A stretch of 16,427 bases of DNA from an uncultured Lachnospiraceae bacterium (GTDB lineage Bacteria; Bacillota; Clostridia; Lachnospirales; Lachnospiraceae). The first letter of the stretch is position 1, and every line of letters starts with the position of its first letter. Made by a program: the position numbers and the translations under genes. Of this stretch, positions 1 through 7,641 are shown piece by piece. The stretch covers positions 1 to 16,427 of the forward strand of contig CADBTO010000389.1 of NCBI GenBank assembly GCA_902797565.1, written 5' to 3'. Below the pieces are notes generated by a model. The model was not told the origin of the DNA. It was given only the letters and a program-made list of their open reading frames with translations, and ran no database searches.

Positions 1-486
1 GAGCAGATACAGCAGCACGGCGTATTCCCGCGCGGAGATATTGATCCGTTTCCCGTCCCGTTTGACAATGTGGCTGCCCACATCCAGGCTCAGGCTGCCG
101 CAGCGGTATACATTCCGTCGGCTGCTGGTCGGGCGGCGCAATAGCACGCGCAGTCTGGCCAGAAGCTCTTCAAAGGAAAAGGGCTTTACCATATAGTCAT
201 CCGCCCCCTCATCGAGCCCCCGGACGATGTCCTCAATTCCGTCTTTTGCTGAAAGGAACATAATGGGCGTATTGATTCCATTCGCCCGTATTTTCCGCAG
301 CACTTCGAACCCGTCCATCTCCGGAAGCATGGCATCCAGGATCACCCCGTCATATTCGGCCAGGGTAATAAACTCCACCGCTTCCTTTCCATCAAAGCAG
401 GTGTCTACATTATAGTTCTCTGATACCAATTTCTGGACAATGGTCTGGTTCAAATCTTTTTCATCTTCTACAACTAAAATACGCAT
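1..486 (-). CDS. OmpR/PhoB-family response regulator, C-terminus cut off by window edge
   Basis: This is the DNA-binding half of a two-component system. 162 residues are visible and the frame is open to base 1. The receiver domain fills about residues 1-118. It shows the acidic pair E7/D8 after MRILVVEDE, the phospho-acceptor D51 in VILDAMLPEMDG, S79 in FLSAKD and the invariant K101 in VKPF. A short linker leads into the start of a winged-helix output domain (about 125 onward, with ISAREYAVLLYLL), which places it in the OmpR/PhoB class. The recognition helix and wing lie outside the window. No histidine kinase is visible; it could follow off the left edge. ATG at 486 gives the usual family N-terminus. 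An in-frame ATG at 498 would add MNSI, and neither start has a convincing Shine-Dalgarno. The target genes cannot be told from sequence. Confidence 0.93.
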   Translation of the reverse strand, partial: MRILVVEDEKDLNQTIVQKLVSENYNVDTCFDGKEAVEFITLAEYDGVILDAMLPEMDGFEVLRKIRANGINTPIMFLSAKDGIEDIVRGLDEGADDYMVKPFSFEELLARLRVLLRRPTSSRRNVYRCGSLSLDVGSHIVKRDGKRINISAREYAVLLYLL

Positions 487-528
487 AATACTATTCATGT
501 TAACTTAAATACATGAAAATAAAATTAA

Positions 529-563
529 GAACGGGGCACATTTTACCTGTGCCCCGTTCTTTT
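529..563 (-). terminator. Rho-independent terminator of gdhA
   Basis: Perfect 12-bp arms GAACGGGGCACA (529-540) and TGTGCCCCGTTC (548-559) enclose a 7-base loop. On the minus strand the stem is followed by the U-rich TTAATTTTATTTT, as expected downstream of gdhA. A short T run (560-563) also follows on the plus strand, so it may work in both directions. Confidence 0.85.
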
Positions 564-568
564 GTGAA
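540..568 (-). promoter_or_regulatory. Candidate promoter of the response regulator, inside the gdhA terminator
   Basis: On the minus strand a -35 TTCACA (563-568) and a -10 TAAAAT (540-545) are separated by exactly 17 bp, each one mismatch from consensus. The -10 lies in the loop of the GC-rich terminator hairpin, and the -35 lies in one arm of an AT-rich inverted repeat. Transcription would start near 533, about 45 bases upstream of the ATG at 486. No better promoter is seen between gdhA and the regulator. The call rests on sequence match only. Confidence 0.45.
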
Positions 569-592
569 AATTATGCAATGATTTTCACAAAA
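560..592. repeat. Perfect 12-bp AT-rich inverted repeat behind gdhA
   Basis: The arms TTTTGTGAAAAT (560-571) and ATTTTCACAAAA (581-592) match perfectly around a 9-base spacer. The repeat abuts the GC-rich terminator hairpin with no gap and begins about 11 bases after the gdhA stop. It could be a second RNA hairpin, or an operator for the candidate promoter whose -35 sits in its left arm. The arms resemble TGTGA/TCACA operators, but the spacing does not fit CRP or Rex sites. Confidence 0.7.
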
Positions 593-603
593 CATACGCT
601 GAT

Positions 604-1998
<1,395 letters not shown>

Positions 1999-2042
1999 CT
2001 ATTCTCACGAACCCGTGTGCCTTCCTGAGCTGCTCCATCTGC

Positions 2043-2060
2043 TTCGTGAAAAACCACGAA
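2043..2060. repeat. 18-bp palindrome over the gdhA transcription start, candidate operator
   Basis: TTCGTG-N6-CACGAA (plus strand) has perfect 6-bp arms. It begins two bases downstream of the -10 hexamer and covers roughly -4 to +14 of the predicted transcript. This is a typical repressor position. It could also form a small hairpin at the 5' end of the mRNA. Confidence 0.55.
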
Positions 2061-2062
2061 AA

Positions 2063-2091
2063 ATTATATACCGTTTTTTTTTCAAGTGCAA
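2063..2091 (-). promoter_or_regulatory. gdhA promoter
   Basis: On the minus strand -35 TTGCAC (2086-2091) and a perfect -10 TATAAT (2063-2068) are 17 bp apart. Start of transcription is expected near 2056, giving a leader of about 100 bases. Upstream lie A/T tracts at about 2093-2099, 2104-2112 and 2116-2122, resembling an UP element or bent DNA. Confidence 0.8.
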
Positions 2092-2110
2092 GAAAAAAAT
2101 TGGTTTTTTT

Positions 2111-2128
2111 TTGCATTTTTTTATGCAA
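2111..2128. repeat. 18-bp palindrome upstream of the gdhA promoter
   Basis: TTGCAT-T6-ATGCAA has perfect 6-bp arms around a 6-base T tract. It lies about 55-72 bases upstream of the predicted gdhA start, an activator-like position. It has the same 6-6-6 layout as the palindrome at 2043-2060 but different arms. On the minus strand the hairpin would be followed by A residues, so it is not a purB terminator. Confidence 0.5.
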
Positions 2129-2142
2129 CGGGGTGTGTAGTG

Positions 2143-2162
2143 AAAAATTCCGGAAAAGCCGG
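2143..2162 (-). terminator. Weak candidate terminator of purB
   Basis: On the minus strand CCGG-CTTTT-CCGG forms only a 4-bp stem followed by AATTTTT, about 15 bases after the purB stop. It is the only terminator-like element between purB and the gdhA promoter. The stem is too short to be confident. Confidence 0.25.
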
Positions 2163-2176
2163 GCGCACCTGCCCCC

Positions 2177-3631
2177 TTATACCGAAATCTCTGCCTGCAT
2201 CCCCAGCACGTCTTTGTTCGCTTCCAGCAGCGGCGATATTACGTCCCGCAGGTATACTTCCACCTGCCGCTCGCTCCGGCCGGTATACTTTGCGGGATCA
2301 AGTGCTGCCAAAAGCTCTTCCCTTGAAACCGCAAACCCTTCATCTGCCGCAATCAGGTCCAGAAGCGGGTTTTCTTCGCCGCGCTCCTTGACCGCCGCCC
2401 CGGCTTCCATCGAAAGCTGGCGGATCCTTTCATGCAGCTGCTGCCGGTTCCCGCCCTTCTTCACGCAGTCCATCATGATGTTTTCCGTTGCCATAAACGG
2501 CAGCTCCGCCAAAAGGTGCTTCTCAATGACTTTCGGGTAAACCACCAGCCCGTTTGTGACGTTGATGCAAAGGTCGAGCACGCCGTCCGCGGCAAGGAAG
2601 CCCTCTGCGACAGAAAGCCGTTTGTTGGCCGAATCATCGAGCGTCCGCTCGAACCACTGCGTGGCAGAAGTAATTGCAGGATTCAGGGCATCAACCATAA
2701 TATACCGGGCAATCGAGCAGATCCGCTCACTGCGCATCGGGTTTCGCTTATATGCCATCGCCGAAGAACCGATCTGGCTCTTTTCAAACGGCTCTTCCAC
2801 TTCCTTCAGATGCTGCAGAAGACGGATATCTCCTGCCATTTTGTGCGCAGAAGCAGCGATCCCTGCCAGGACATTCAGCACGCGGGTGTCCACCTTCCGG
2901 GAATAGGTCTGCCCGGAAACCGGCACGCAGGAATCAAAGCCCATTTTTTCCGCGATCATCGGATCGATCCGGTCAATCGTCTCCTGGTCCCCTTCAAAAA
3001 GCTCCAGGAAGCTTGCCTGCGTCCCGGTCGTCCCCTTGGAGCCAAGGAGTTTCAGCGAACCCAGCACATAATCCAGGTCTTCAAGATCCATCACGAATTC
3101 ATTGATCCAGAGGCAGGCACGTTTGCCCAGTGTCGTGGGCTGGGCAGGCTGGAAATGCGTGAATGCGAGCGTGGGCAGCGCTTTCTGTTCCTTTGCGAAA
3201 GCAGCCAGCGCCTGGATCACGTTCAGGAGCTTCTTTCGGATGAGCTGCAGCCCGTCCCGCATCAGGATGATGTCCGTGTTGTCCCCCACATAGCAGCTGG
3301 TTGCGCCAAGGTGGATGATTCCTGCTGCCTTCGGGCATTGCTGCCCATAGGCATAGACATGGCTCATCACGTCATGCCGGACTTCTTTTTCCCGCGCCTT
3401 TGCCACATCATAGTTGATGTCCGTCAGGTGCGCTTTCATTTCGTCAACCATCTCCTGCGTGACCACCGGCTCCCCGTTCCGGGAAAGTCCCAGTTCCATC
3501 TCTGTTTCTGCCAGTGCCACCCAGAGCCTGCGCCAGGTAGAAAATTTCCGGTCCTGGGAAAAGATTTCCTGCATTTCCCTGCTGGCATAACGCTCCGAGA
3601 GGGGGCTGATGTATTTACTGGTGTCTGTCAT
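2177..3631 (-). CDS. purB: Adenylosuccinate lyase
   Basis: The enzyme cleaves fumarate from SAICAR and from adenylosuccinate, so it works in the shared part of purine synthesis and in the AMP branch (EC 4.3.2.2). The protein is 484 aa, at the long end for bacterial PurB and similar to the longer Clostridia/eukaryote-like form. Fumarase/aspartase superfamily features are visible: RHDVMSH at about 85-91, the active-site histidine H159 in TLAFTHFQPAQ, and the superfamily signature GSSAMAYKRNPMRSE at about 288-302. The ATG at 3631 has AAGGAGT a few bases upstream. The gene starts 24 bases after the purF stop, so it is the last gene of a purC-purF-purB cluster. The window also holds purA, whose product feeds PurB directly. 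Confidence 0.97.
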   Translation of the reverse strand: MTDTSKYISPLSERYASREMQEIFSQDRKFSTWRRLWVALAETEMELGLSRNGEPVVTQEMVDEMKAHLTDINYDVAKAREKEVRHDVMSHVYAYGQQCPKAAGIIHLGATSCYVGDNTDIILMRDGLQLIRKKLLNVIQALAAFAKEQKALPTLAFTHFQPAQPTTLGKRACLWINEFVMDLEDLDYVLGSLKLLGSKGTTGTQASFLELFEGDQETIDRIDPMIAEKMGFDSCVPVSGQTYSRKVDTRVLNVLAGIAASAHKMAGDIRLLQHLKEVEEPFEKSQIGSSAMAYKRNPMRSERICSIARYIMVDALNPAITSATQWFERTLDDSANKRLSVAEGFLAADGVLDLCINVTNGLVVYPKVIEKHLLAELPFMATENIMMDCVKKGGNRQQLHERIRQLSMEAGAAVKERGEENPLLDLIAADEGFAVSREELLAALDPAKYTGRSERQVEVYLRDVISPLLEANKDVLGMQAEISV

Positions 3632-3655
3632 ATCAGAACTCCTTATTTATTCTAT

Positions 3656-5116
3656 CTACTTTTGATATTCACCCCGGATATCATCTTCCGGCGGCTCCAG
3701 AGGATATTTCCCGGAAAAGCATCCCAGGCAGATGCCGCGGTTCCCAACGATTTCATGCAGCCGTTCGATCGAAAGGTAGCCCAGGGAATCGGCACCGATG
3801 ATCTCCCGGATCTCTTCAACGGTCCTGCCATGGGCAATCAGCTGCTGGGCAACAGGGATATCTGTACCAAAGTAACAGGGATGCAGGAAAGGCGGCGAGG
3901 AAACCCGCATATGCACTTCCTTCGCCCCGGCACTGCGGAGCATCGAAACAATCCGGTCCGAGGTGGTGCCCCGGACGATGGAATCATCAATCATGATGAT
4001 CCGCTTCCCTTCCACCGCTTCCCGCAGGACATTCAGCTTCACCTTGACGCTGGACTGGCGGCTTTTCTGGCCTGGTTTGATGAACGTGCGGCCCACATAG
4101 GTATTCTTGACAAACGCCGTCCCATAGGGAATCCCGGATTCCAATGCATAGCCCTGTGCGGCTGCATTACCGGACTCCGGAACGCCCACCACAAGATCTG
4201 CATCCACCGGGCTGTCCTTTGCCAGGAACCGGCCTGCCTGGATCCGGGATTCATAGACAGACATCCCGTCAAAATAACTGTCCGGACGCGCAAAATAAAT
4301 ATATTCAAAGACGCAGCGTGCCTCCTGCTCCTTCGGCAGGCACATGGACCGGTCGCTCTTGATACCCTCTTCCTGCGTGATCGTCACAACTTCCCCCGGC
4401 TCCACGTCCCGGACGAACGTCGCGCCAATGGTATCGAGTGCTGCCGTTTCTGAAGCGAAAAGATAGGCATCTTCCAGCTTCCCGATCACAAGCGGCTTAA
4501 ATCCAAACGGATCCCTTGCCGCCATCAGCTTCCGCGGGCTCATAACCACAAGCGAATAGGCACCCTGCAGACGTTTGCATGCTTCCCGCACGGCCTCTTC
4601 CACCGTCCGGGTTTTCAGCCGTTCCCTGGCGATGAGGTATGCGATGGTTTCCGAGTCAATCGTGGTCTGGAAAATCGCGCCCGTCATGGAAAGCTCTTCC
4701 CGGAGCGCATTTGCATTGATCAGGTTTCCGTTATGCGCCAGTGCCAGCGTCCCTTTGACATAATTCAAGACCAGCGGCTGGGCGTTCTCCCGTGTGGATT
4801 GCCCTGCCGTGGAATATCGGACATGGCCGACGCCGATATTCCCGCGCAGCTTCTCCAGCGACTCCGCGTCAAACACCTCATTGACCAGGCCCATATCCTT
4901 GTGGGAGGATACCTGGATCTTTGGTGCCTCTGTATCTGAGACGGCAATGCCCGCGCTCTCCTGCCCCCGGTGCTGCAGGGCAAACAGGCCGTAATAGATG
5001 CTGCTTGCCACGTCCCCGCCGGAGAAGTCATACATGCCAAAGATCCCGCAGGCTTCCCTGAGGCCGTGGCAAGGCTCCTGCTGCGTCTGGTTTCCGTCTA
5101 CTTCTATTCTTCTCAT
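3656..5116 (-). CDS. purF: Amidophosphoribosyltransferase (glutamine PRPP amidotransferase)
   Basis: This enzyme commits PRPP to purine synthesis by making phosphoribosylamine from PRPP and glutamine (EC 2.4.2.14). It is 486 aa from the first ATG (5116). The N-terminal Ntn glutaminase begins at C23 in ACGIFG, so a 22-residue propeptide must be removed. The phosphoribosyltransferase domain has the PRPP loop IIMIDDSIVRGTTS. Four cysteines match the 4Fe-4S ligands of the Bacillus-type enzyme: RCVFEYIYFARPDS, FLHPCYFG and the pair CLGC near the end. Iron-sulfur loading and oxygen sensitivity are inferred from the family. GGGAG lies 4 bases before ATG 5116. An in-frame TTG at 5137 overlaps purC and has no ribosome site, so I reject it. 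The gene starts 13 bases after the purC stop. Confidence 0.96.
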   Translation of the reverse strand: MRRIEVDGNQTQQEPCHGLREACGIFGMYDFSGGDVASSIYYGLFALQHRGQESAGIAVSDTEAPKIQVSSHKDMGLVNEVFDAESLEKLRGNIGVGHVRYSTAGQSTRENAQPLVLNYVKGTLALAHNGNLINANALREELSMTGAIFQTTIDSETIAYLIARERLKTRTVEEAVREACKRLQGAYSLVVMSPRKLMAARDPFGFKPLVIGKLEDAYLFASETAALDTIGATFVRDVEPGEVVTITQEEGIKSDRSMCLPKEQEARCVFEYIYFARPDSYFDGMSVYESRIQAGRFLAKDSPVDADLVVGVPESGNAAAQGYALESGIPYGTAFVKNTYVGRTFIKPGQKSRQSSVKVKLNVLREAVEGKRIIMIDDSIVRGTTSDRIVSMLRSAGAKEVHMRVSSPPFLHPCYFGTDIPVAQQLIAHGRTVEEIREIIGADSLGYLSIERLHEIVGNRGICLGCFSGKYPLEPPEDDIRGEYQK

Positions 5117-5129
5117 ACTTCTCCCTGCC

Positions 5130-5996
5130 TCATGCAAAGGTTTTCCCGGTCAGCAGCTCATAGGCTTCCTTGTACAGGGCAATCGTCCTGTCAATGACCT
5201 CCTGCGGCAGGTCATAGTTGCAGTCCGGATGCGCTTTCAGGTAATCCCGGACAAACTGCTTGTCAAAGCTGGGCTGGCTCTTGCCCTTTTCATAGCCTTC
5301 CAGCCTCCAGAAGCGGCTGGAATCCGGTGTCAGAACTTCGTCGGCCAGGACAATCTGCCCGGCTTCATCGAGGCCGAACTCAAACTTCGTATCCGCAATA
5401 ATGATCCCGCGCTCCCTTGCGTAATCCGCACACTTCGTATACAGGGCAAGCGTATAATCCCGGAGCATCTGCGCATACTCCTGCCCCTTTCCCGGAAACT
5501 GCTGTTCCAGGATTTCAGCAGACTGCTCCAGTGTAATATGCTCATCATGCAGTCCGAGATCCGCTTTGGTGGTTGGTGTGTAGATTGCCTCCGGCAGCTT
5601 CTCCGATTCCTGCAGCCCTTCCGGCAGCGCAATGCCGCAGACCTTGCCGCTCTTCTGGTAGCTTTCCCATCCCGTACCTGTAATATAGCCGCGGACGATG
5701 CATTCCACCGGAAGCATCTGCAGCTTCCTGCACTTCATGCTCCGGCCGGCAAATTCCGGTGTCCGGAAATCCTCCGGCATATCGGCAGGATCCGTGCTGA
5801 TCAGATGGTTCGGCAGGATCTCTTTTGTAAGGTCAAACCAGAACTCGCTCATCTTCGTCAAAACACGGCCCTTATCCACAATCACATTTTTGAGGATGAC
5901 ATCAAAGGCGGAGATCCGGTCTGATGCGACCATAATCAGGGCATCGCCCGCGTCATAAATGCTCCGTACCTTGCCTTCTTTGATTGGCTTTACCAT
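5130..5996 (-). CDS. purC: Phosphoribosylaminoimidazole-succinocarboxamide (SAICAR) synthase
   Basis: The enzyme joins aspartate to CAIR using ATP, giving SAICAR, the substrate PurB then cleaves (EC 6.3.2.6). The protein is 288 aa, longer than the roughly 240-aa Bacillus form and closer to the form of about 300 aa. Visible motifs are KEGKVRSIYDAG at the N-terminus, SDRISAFDV (25-33), the signature ECIVRGYITGTGWESY (98-113), ADTKFEFGLD (201-210) and LADEVLTPDSSRFW (217-230). The ATG at 5996 has AAGGAGT six bases upstream. It is the first gene of purC-purF-purB. No convincing promoter, PurR box or purine riboswitch is seen in the 82-base gap to gpmI, so expression may come by readthrough from the gpmI transcript. 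Confidence 0.97.
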   Translation of the reverse strand: MVKPIKEGKVRSIYDAGDALIMVASDRISAFDVILKNVIVDKGRVLTKMSEFWFDLTKEILPNHLISTDPADMPEDFRTPEFAGRSMKCRKLQMLPVECIVRGYITGTGWESYQKSGKVCGIALPEGLQESEKLPEAIYTPTTKADLGLHDEHITLEQSAEILEQQFPGKGQEYAQMLRDYTLALYTKCADYARERGIIIADTKFEFGLDEAGQIVLADEVLTPDSSRFWRLEGYEKGKSQPSFDKQFVRDYLKAHPDCNYDLPQEVIDRTIALYKEAYELLTGKTFA

Positions 5997-6035
5997 ATTT
6001 GCACTCCTTTATTTATGCAAAAAACAAGATTCATG

Positions 6036-6077
6036 TGAAACAGGGGGGCAGACGCCCCCCTCCGCATTCACGTTTCA
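6036..6077 (-). terminator. GC-rich hairpin between gpmI and purC, terminator or attenuator
   Basis: Perfect arms GGGGGGC (6043-6049) and GCCCCCC (6054-6060) enclose a 4-base loop. Outer pairs are possible (TGAAAC 6036-6041 with GTTTCA 6072-6077, or GTGAA 6035-6039 with TTCAC 6067-6071). On the minus strand a U-rich run (TTGTTTTTT) follows only about 8-10 bases after the outer stem. It may terminate incompletely or separate the glycolytic genes from purC; the distance to the U run makes a strong terminator uncertain. Confidence 0.5.
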
Positions 6078-6078
6078 T

Positions 6079-7641
6079 TTATTGATGTATGATCAGGGAT
6101 TCCCCGGTCATTTCCTTCGGCTGCTCAAGCCCCATCAGCTCCAGCATCGTCGGGATAATGTCACAGAGGCGTCCGCCTTCTTTCAGTCCGATCGAAGGAT
6201 CCGCTTCCCCGTTCTCCCCTGCCACATAGAGAAGGAACGGAACCGGATTTGTCGTGTGTGCCGTCCAGGGCGCACCTGTCTCGTAGTTGATCTCCTGCTC
6301 GCAGTTCCCGTGGTCTGCGCAGATAAAGACCGCACCGTCCATTTCCTGCGCCGCCTGCACCGCGCGCCCGACATAGTCGTCCACCGTTTCCACAGCCTTA
6401 ATGGCAGCATCCAGTTTTCCGGTATGCCCCACCATGTCCGGATTGGCGAAATTGCAGATGATCGCGTCATACTTTCCAGAGCGGATTGCTGTTGTAAGCT
6501 TGTCACACACTTCCCACGCGCTCATTTCCGGCTTCAGGTCATAGGTTGCCACCTGCGGGGAGCGAACGAGCACCCGATCCTCCCCTTCATAAGGCGCTTC
6601 CACGCCGCCATTGAAGAAGAAAGTCACATGCGCATATTTTTCTGTTTCCGCAATCCTTGCCTGCTTGAGGCCGAGATTTGCCAGATACTGCCCGAAGGTA
6701 TTGTTCAGCTCCACCTTCCGGAATGCGATATGCGTATTCGGGATGGTTGCGTCGTATTCTGTAAAGCAGACATAAAACAGGTCTTTTTTCGCGCCGCGGT
6801 CAAAGCTGTCAAAGTCGTCCGCGCAGAAGGCACGCGTGATTTCCCGCGCACGGTCCGGACGGAAATTGAAGAAGATGATGGAATCCCCGTCAGCAACCGT
6901 TGCGAGCGGCTTCCCATCCCCGTCTGTGATCGCGGTCGGCTCGATAAACTCATCCGTCACATCCGCATCATAGGATGCCTGGATCGCTTCCGGCGCGGAA
7001 GCGGCCGTCTTCCCCTCGCCGAGCGTCAGCAGACGGTATGCCTTTTCCACACGATCCCAGCGGTTGTCACGGTCCATTGCATAGTAACGCCCGGTCACAG
7101 ACGCGATTTTCCCGGCACCGATCTCCTGCATCTTTGCTTCCAGATCATTGACAAAGCCGAGGCCGCTCCGGGGATCTGTATCCCGGCCATCAAAGAACCC
7201 ATGGACATATACCTGATCCACTCCCTCACGCTTTGCCATTTCCAGAAGGCCATAAAGATGCGTGTTGTGGCTGTGGACACCGCCGTCTGAAAGCAGCCCG
7301 TAAAGATGCACCTTGCCGCCCTTCTCTTTCGCACGCGCAAACGCACCCTTCAGCGCTTCGTTTTCAAAGAAGTCCCCGTCTTCGATCTCTTTCGTGATCC
7401 GGGTCAGCTCCTGGTAGACAATGCGTCCTGCCCCCATATTCATGTGGCCCACTTCCGAATTGCCCATCTGCCCATCCGGCAGGCCGACCGCCAGCCCGCT
7501 GGCAAGCCCCTTCTGCCACGGGCACTCGTTCATCAGGGCATCCAGCACCGGTGTTGATGCCTGCGCGACCGCATTCCCTTCCGGATTGTCATTGAGCCCA
7601 AACCCATCCATAATGATCAGTACTACAGGTCTTTTTTTCAA
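6079..7641 (-). CDS. gpmI: 2,3-bisphosphoglycerate-independent phosphoglycerate mutase
   Basis: The enzyme interconverts 3- and 2-phosphoglycerate in glycolysis, with two Mn ions and a phosphoserine intermediate (EC 5.4.2.12). With the TTG start at 7641 the protein is 520 aa, close to the usual 510-515. Metal ligand D12 lies in IIMDGFG and the nucleophile S62 in GNSEVGHMNMGAGR, exactly the usual position. DGRDTDP, FFNFRPDRAREITRAF and ADHGNCEQE follow. The TTG is chosen because a perfect AAGGAGG lies six bases upstream and MKKRPVVLIIMDGFG is the family N-terminus. The open frame runs about 60 codons further up, but that part lies inside the upstream gene and looks unlike the family. The TTG overlaps the TGA of the CapA-like gene, so the two are probably translationally coupled. 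Confidence 0.96.
   Translation of the reverse strand: MKKRPVVLIIMDGFGLNDNPEGNAVAQASTPVLDALMNECPWQKGLASGLAVGLPDGQMGNSEVGHMNMGAGRIVYQELTRITKEIEDGDFFENEALKGAFARAKEKGGKVHLYGLLSDGGVHSHNTHLYGLLEMAKREGVDQVYVHGFFDGRDTDPRSGLGFVNDLEAKMQEIGAGKIASVTGRYYAMDRDNRWDRVEKAYRLLTLGEGKTAASAPEAIQASYDADVTDEFIEPTAITDGDGKPLATVADGDSIIFFNFRPDRAREITRAFCADDFDSFDRGAKKDLFYVCFTEYDATIPNTHIAFRKVELNNTFGQYLANLGLKQARIAETEKYAHVTFFFNGGVEAPYEGEDRVLVRSPQVATYDLKPEMSAWEVCDKLTTAIRSGKYDAIICNFANPDMVGHTGKLDAAIKAVETVDDYVGRAVQAAQEMDGAVFICADHGNCEQEINYETGAPWTAHTTNPVPFLLYVAGENGEADPSIGLKEGGRLCDIIPTMLELMGLEQPKEMTGESLIIHQ

Noticed and set aside
2043..2060. PurR box or CRP/Rex operator at the gdhA start
   Set aside because: The CGAA/TTCG orientation and spacing are opposite to PurBox pairs, and the arms do not match CRP or Rex consensus.
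2432..4453. 673-codon plus-strand open frame opposite purB and purF
   Set aside because: It crosses two well-supported genes on the other strand, has no ribosome site and no recognisable domain.
5117..5137. TTG start for purF at 5137
   Set aside because: It overlaps the purC end and lacks a ribosome site; ATG 5116 has GGGAG upstream.
5959..7290. 443-codon plus-strand open frame opposite gpmI
   Set aside because: Antisense to a gene with all catalytic motifs; no supporting signal.
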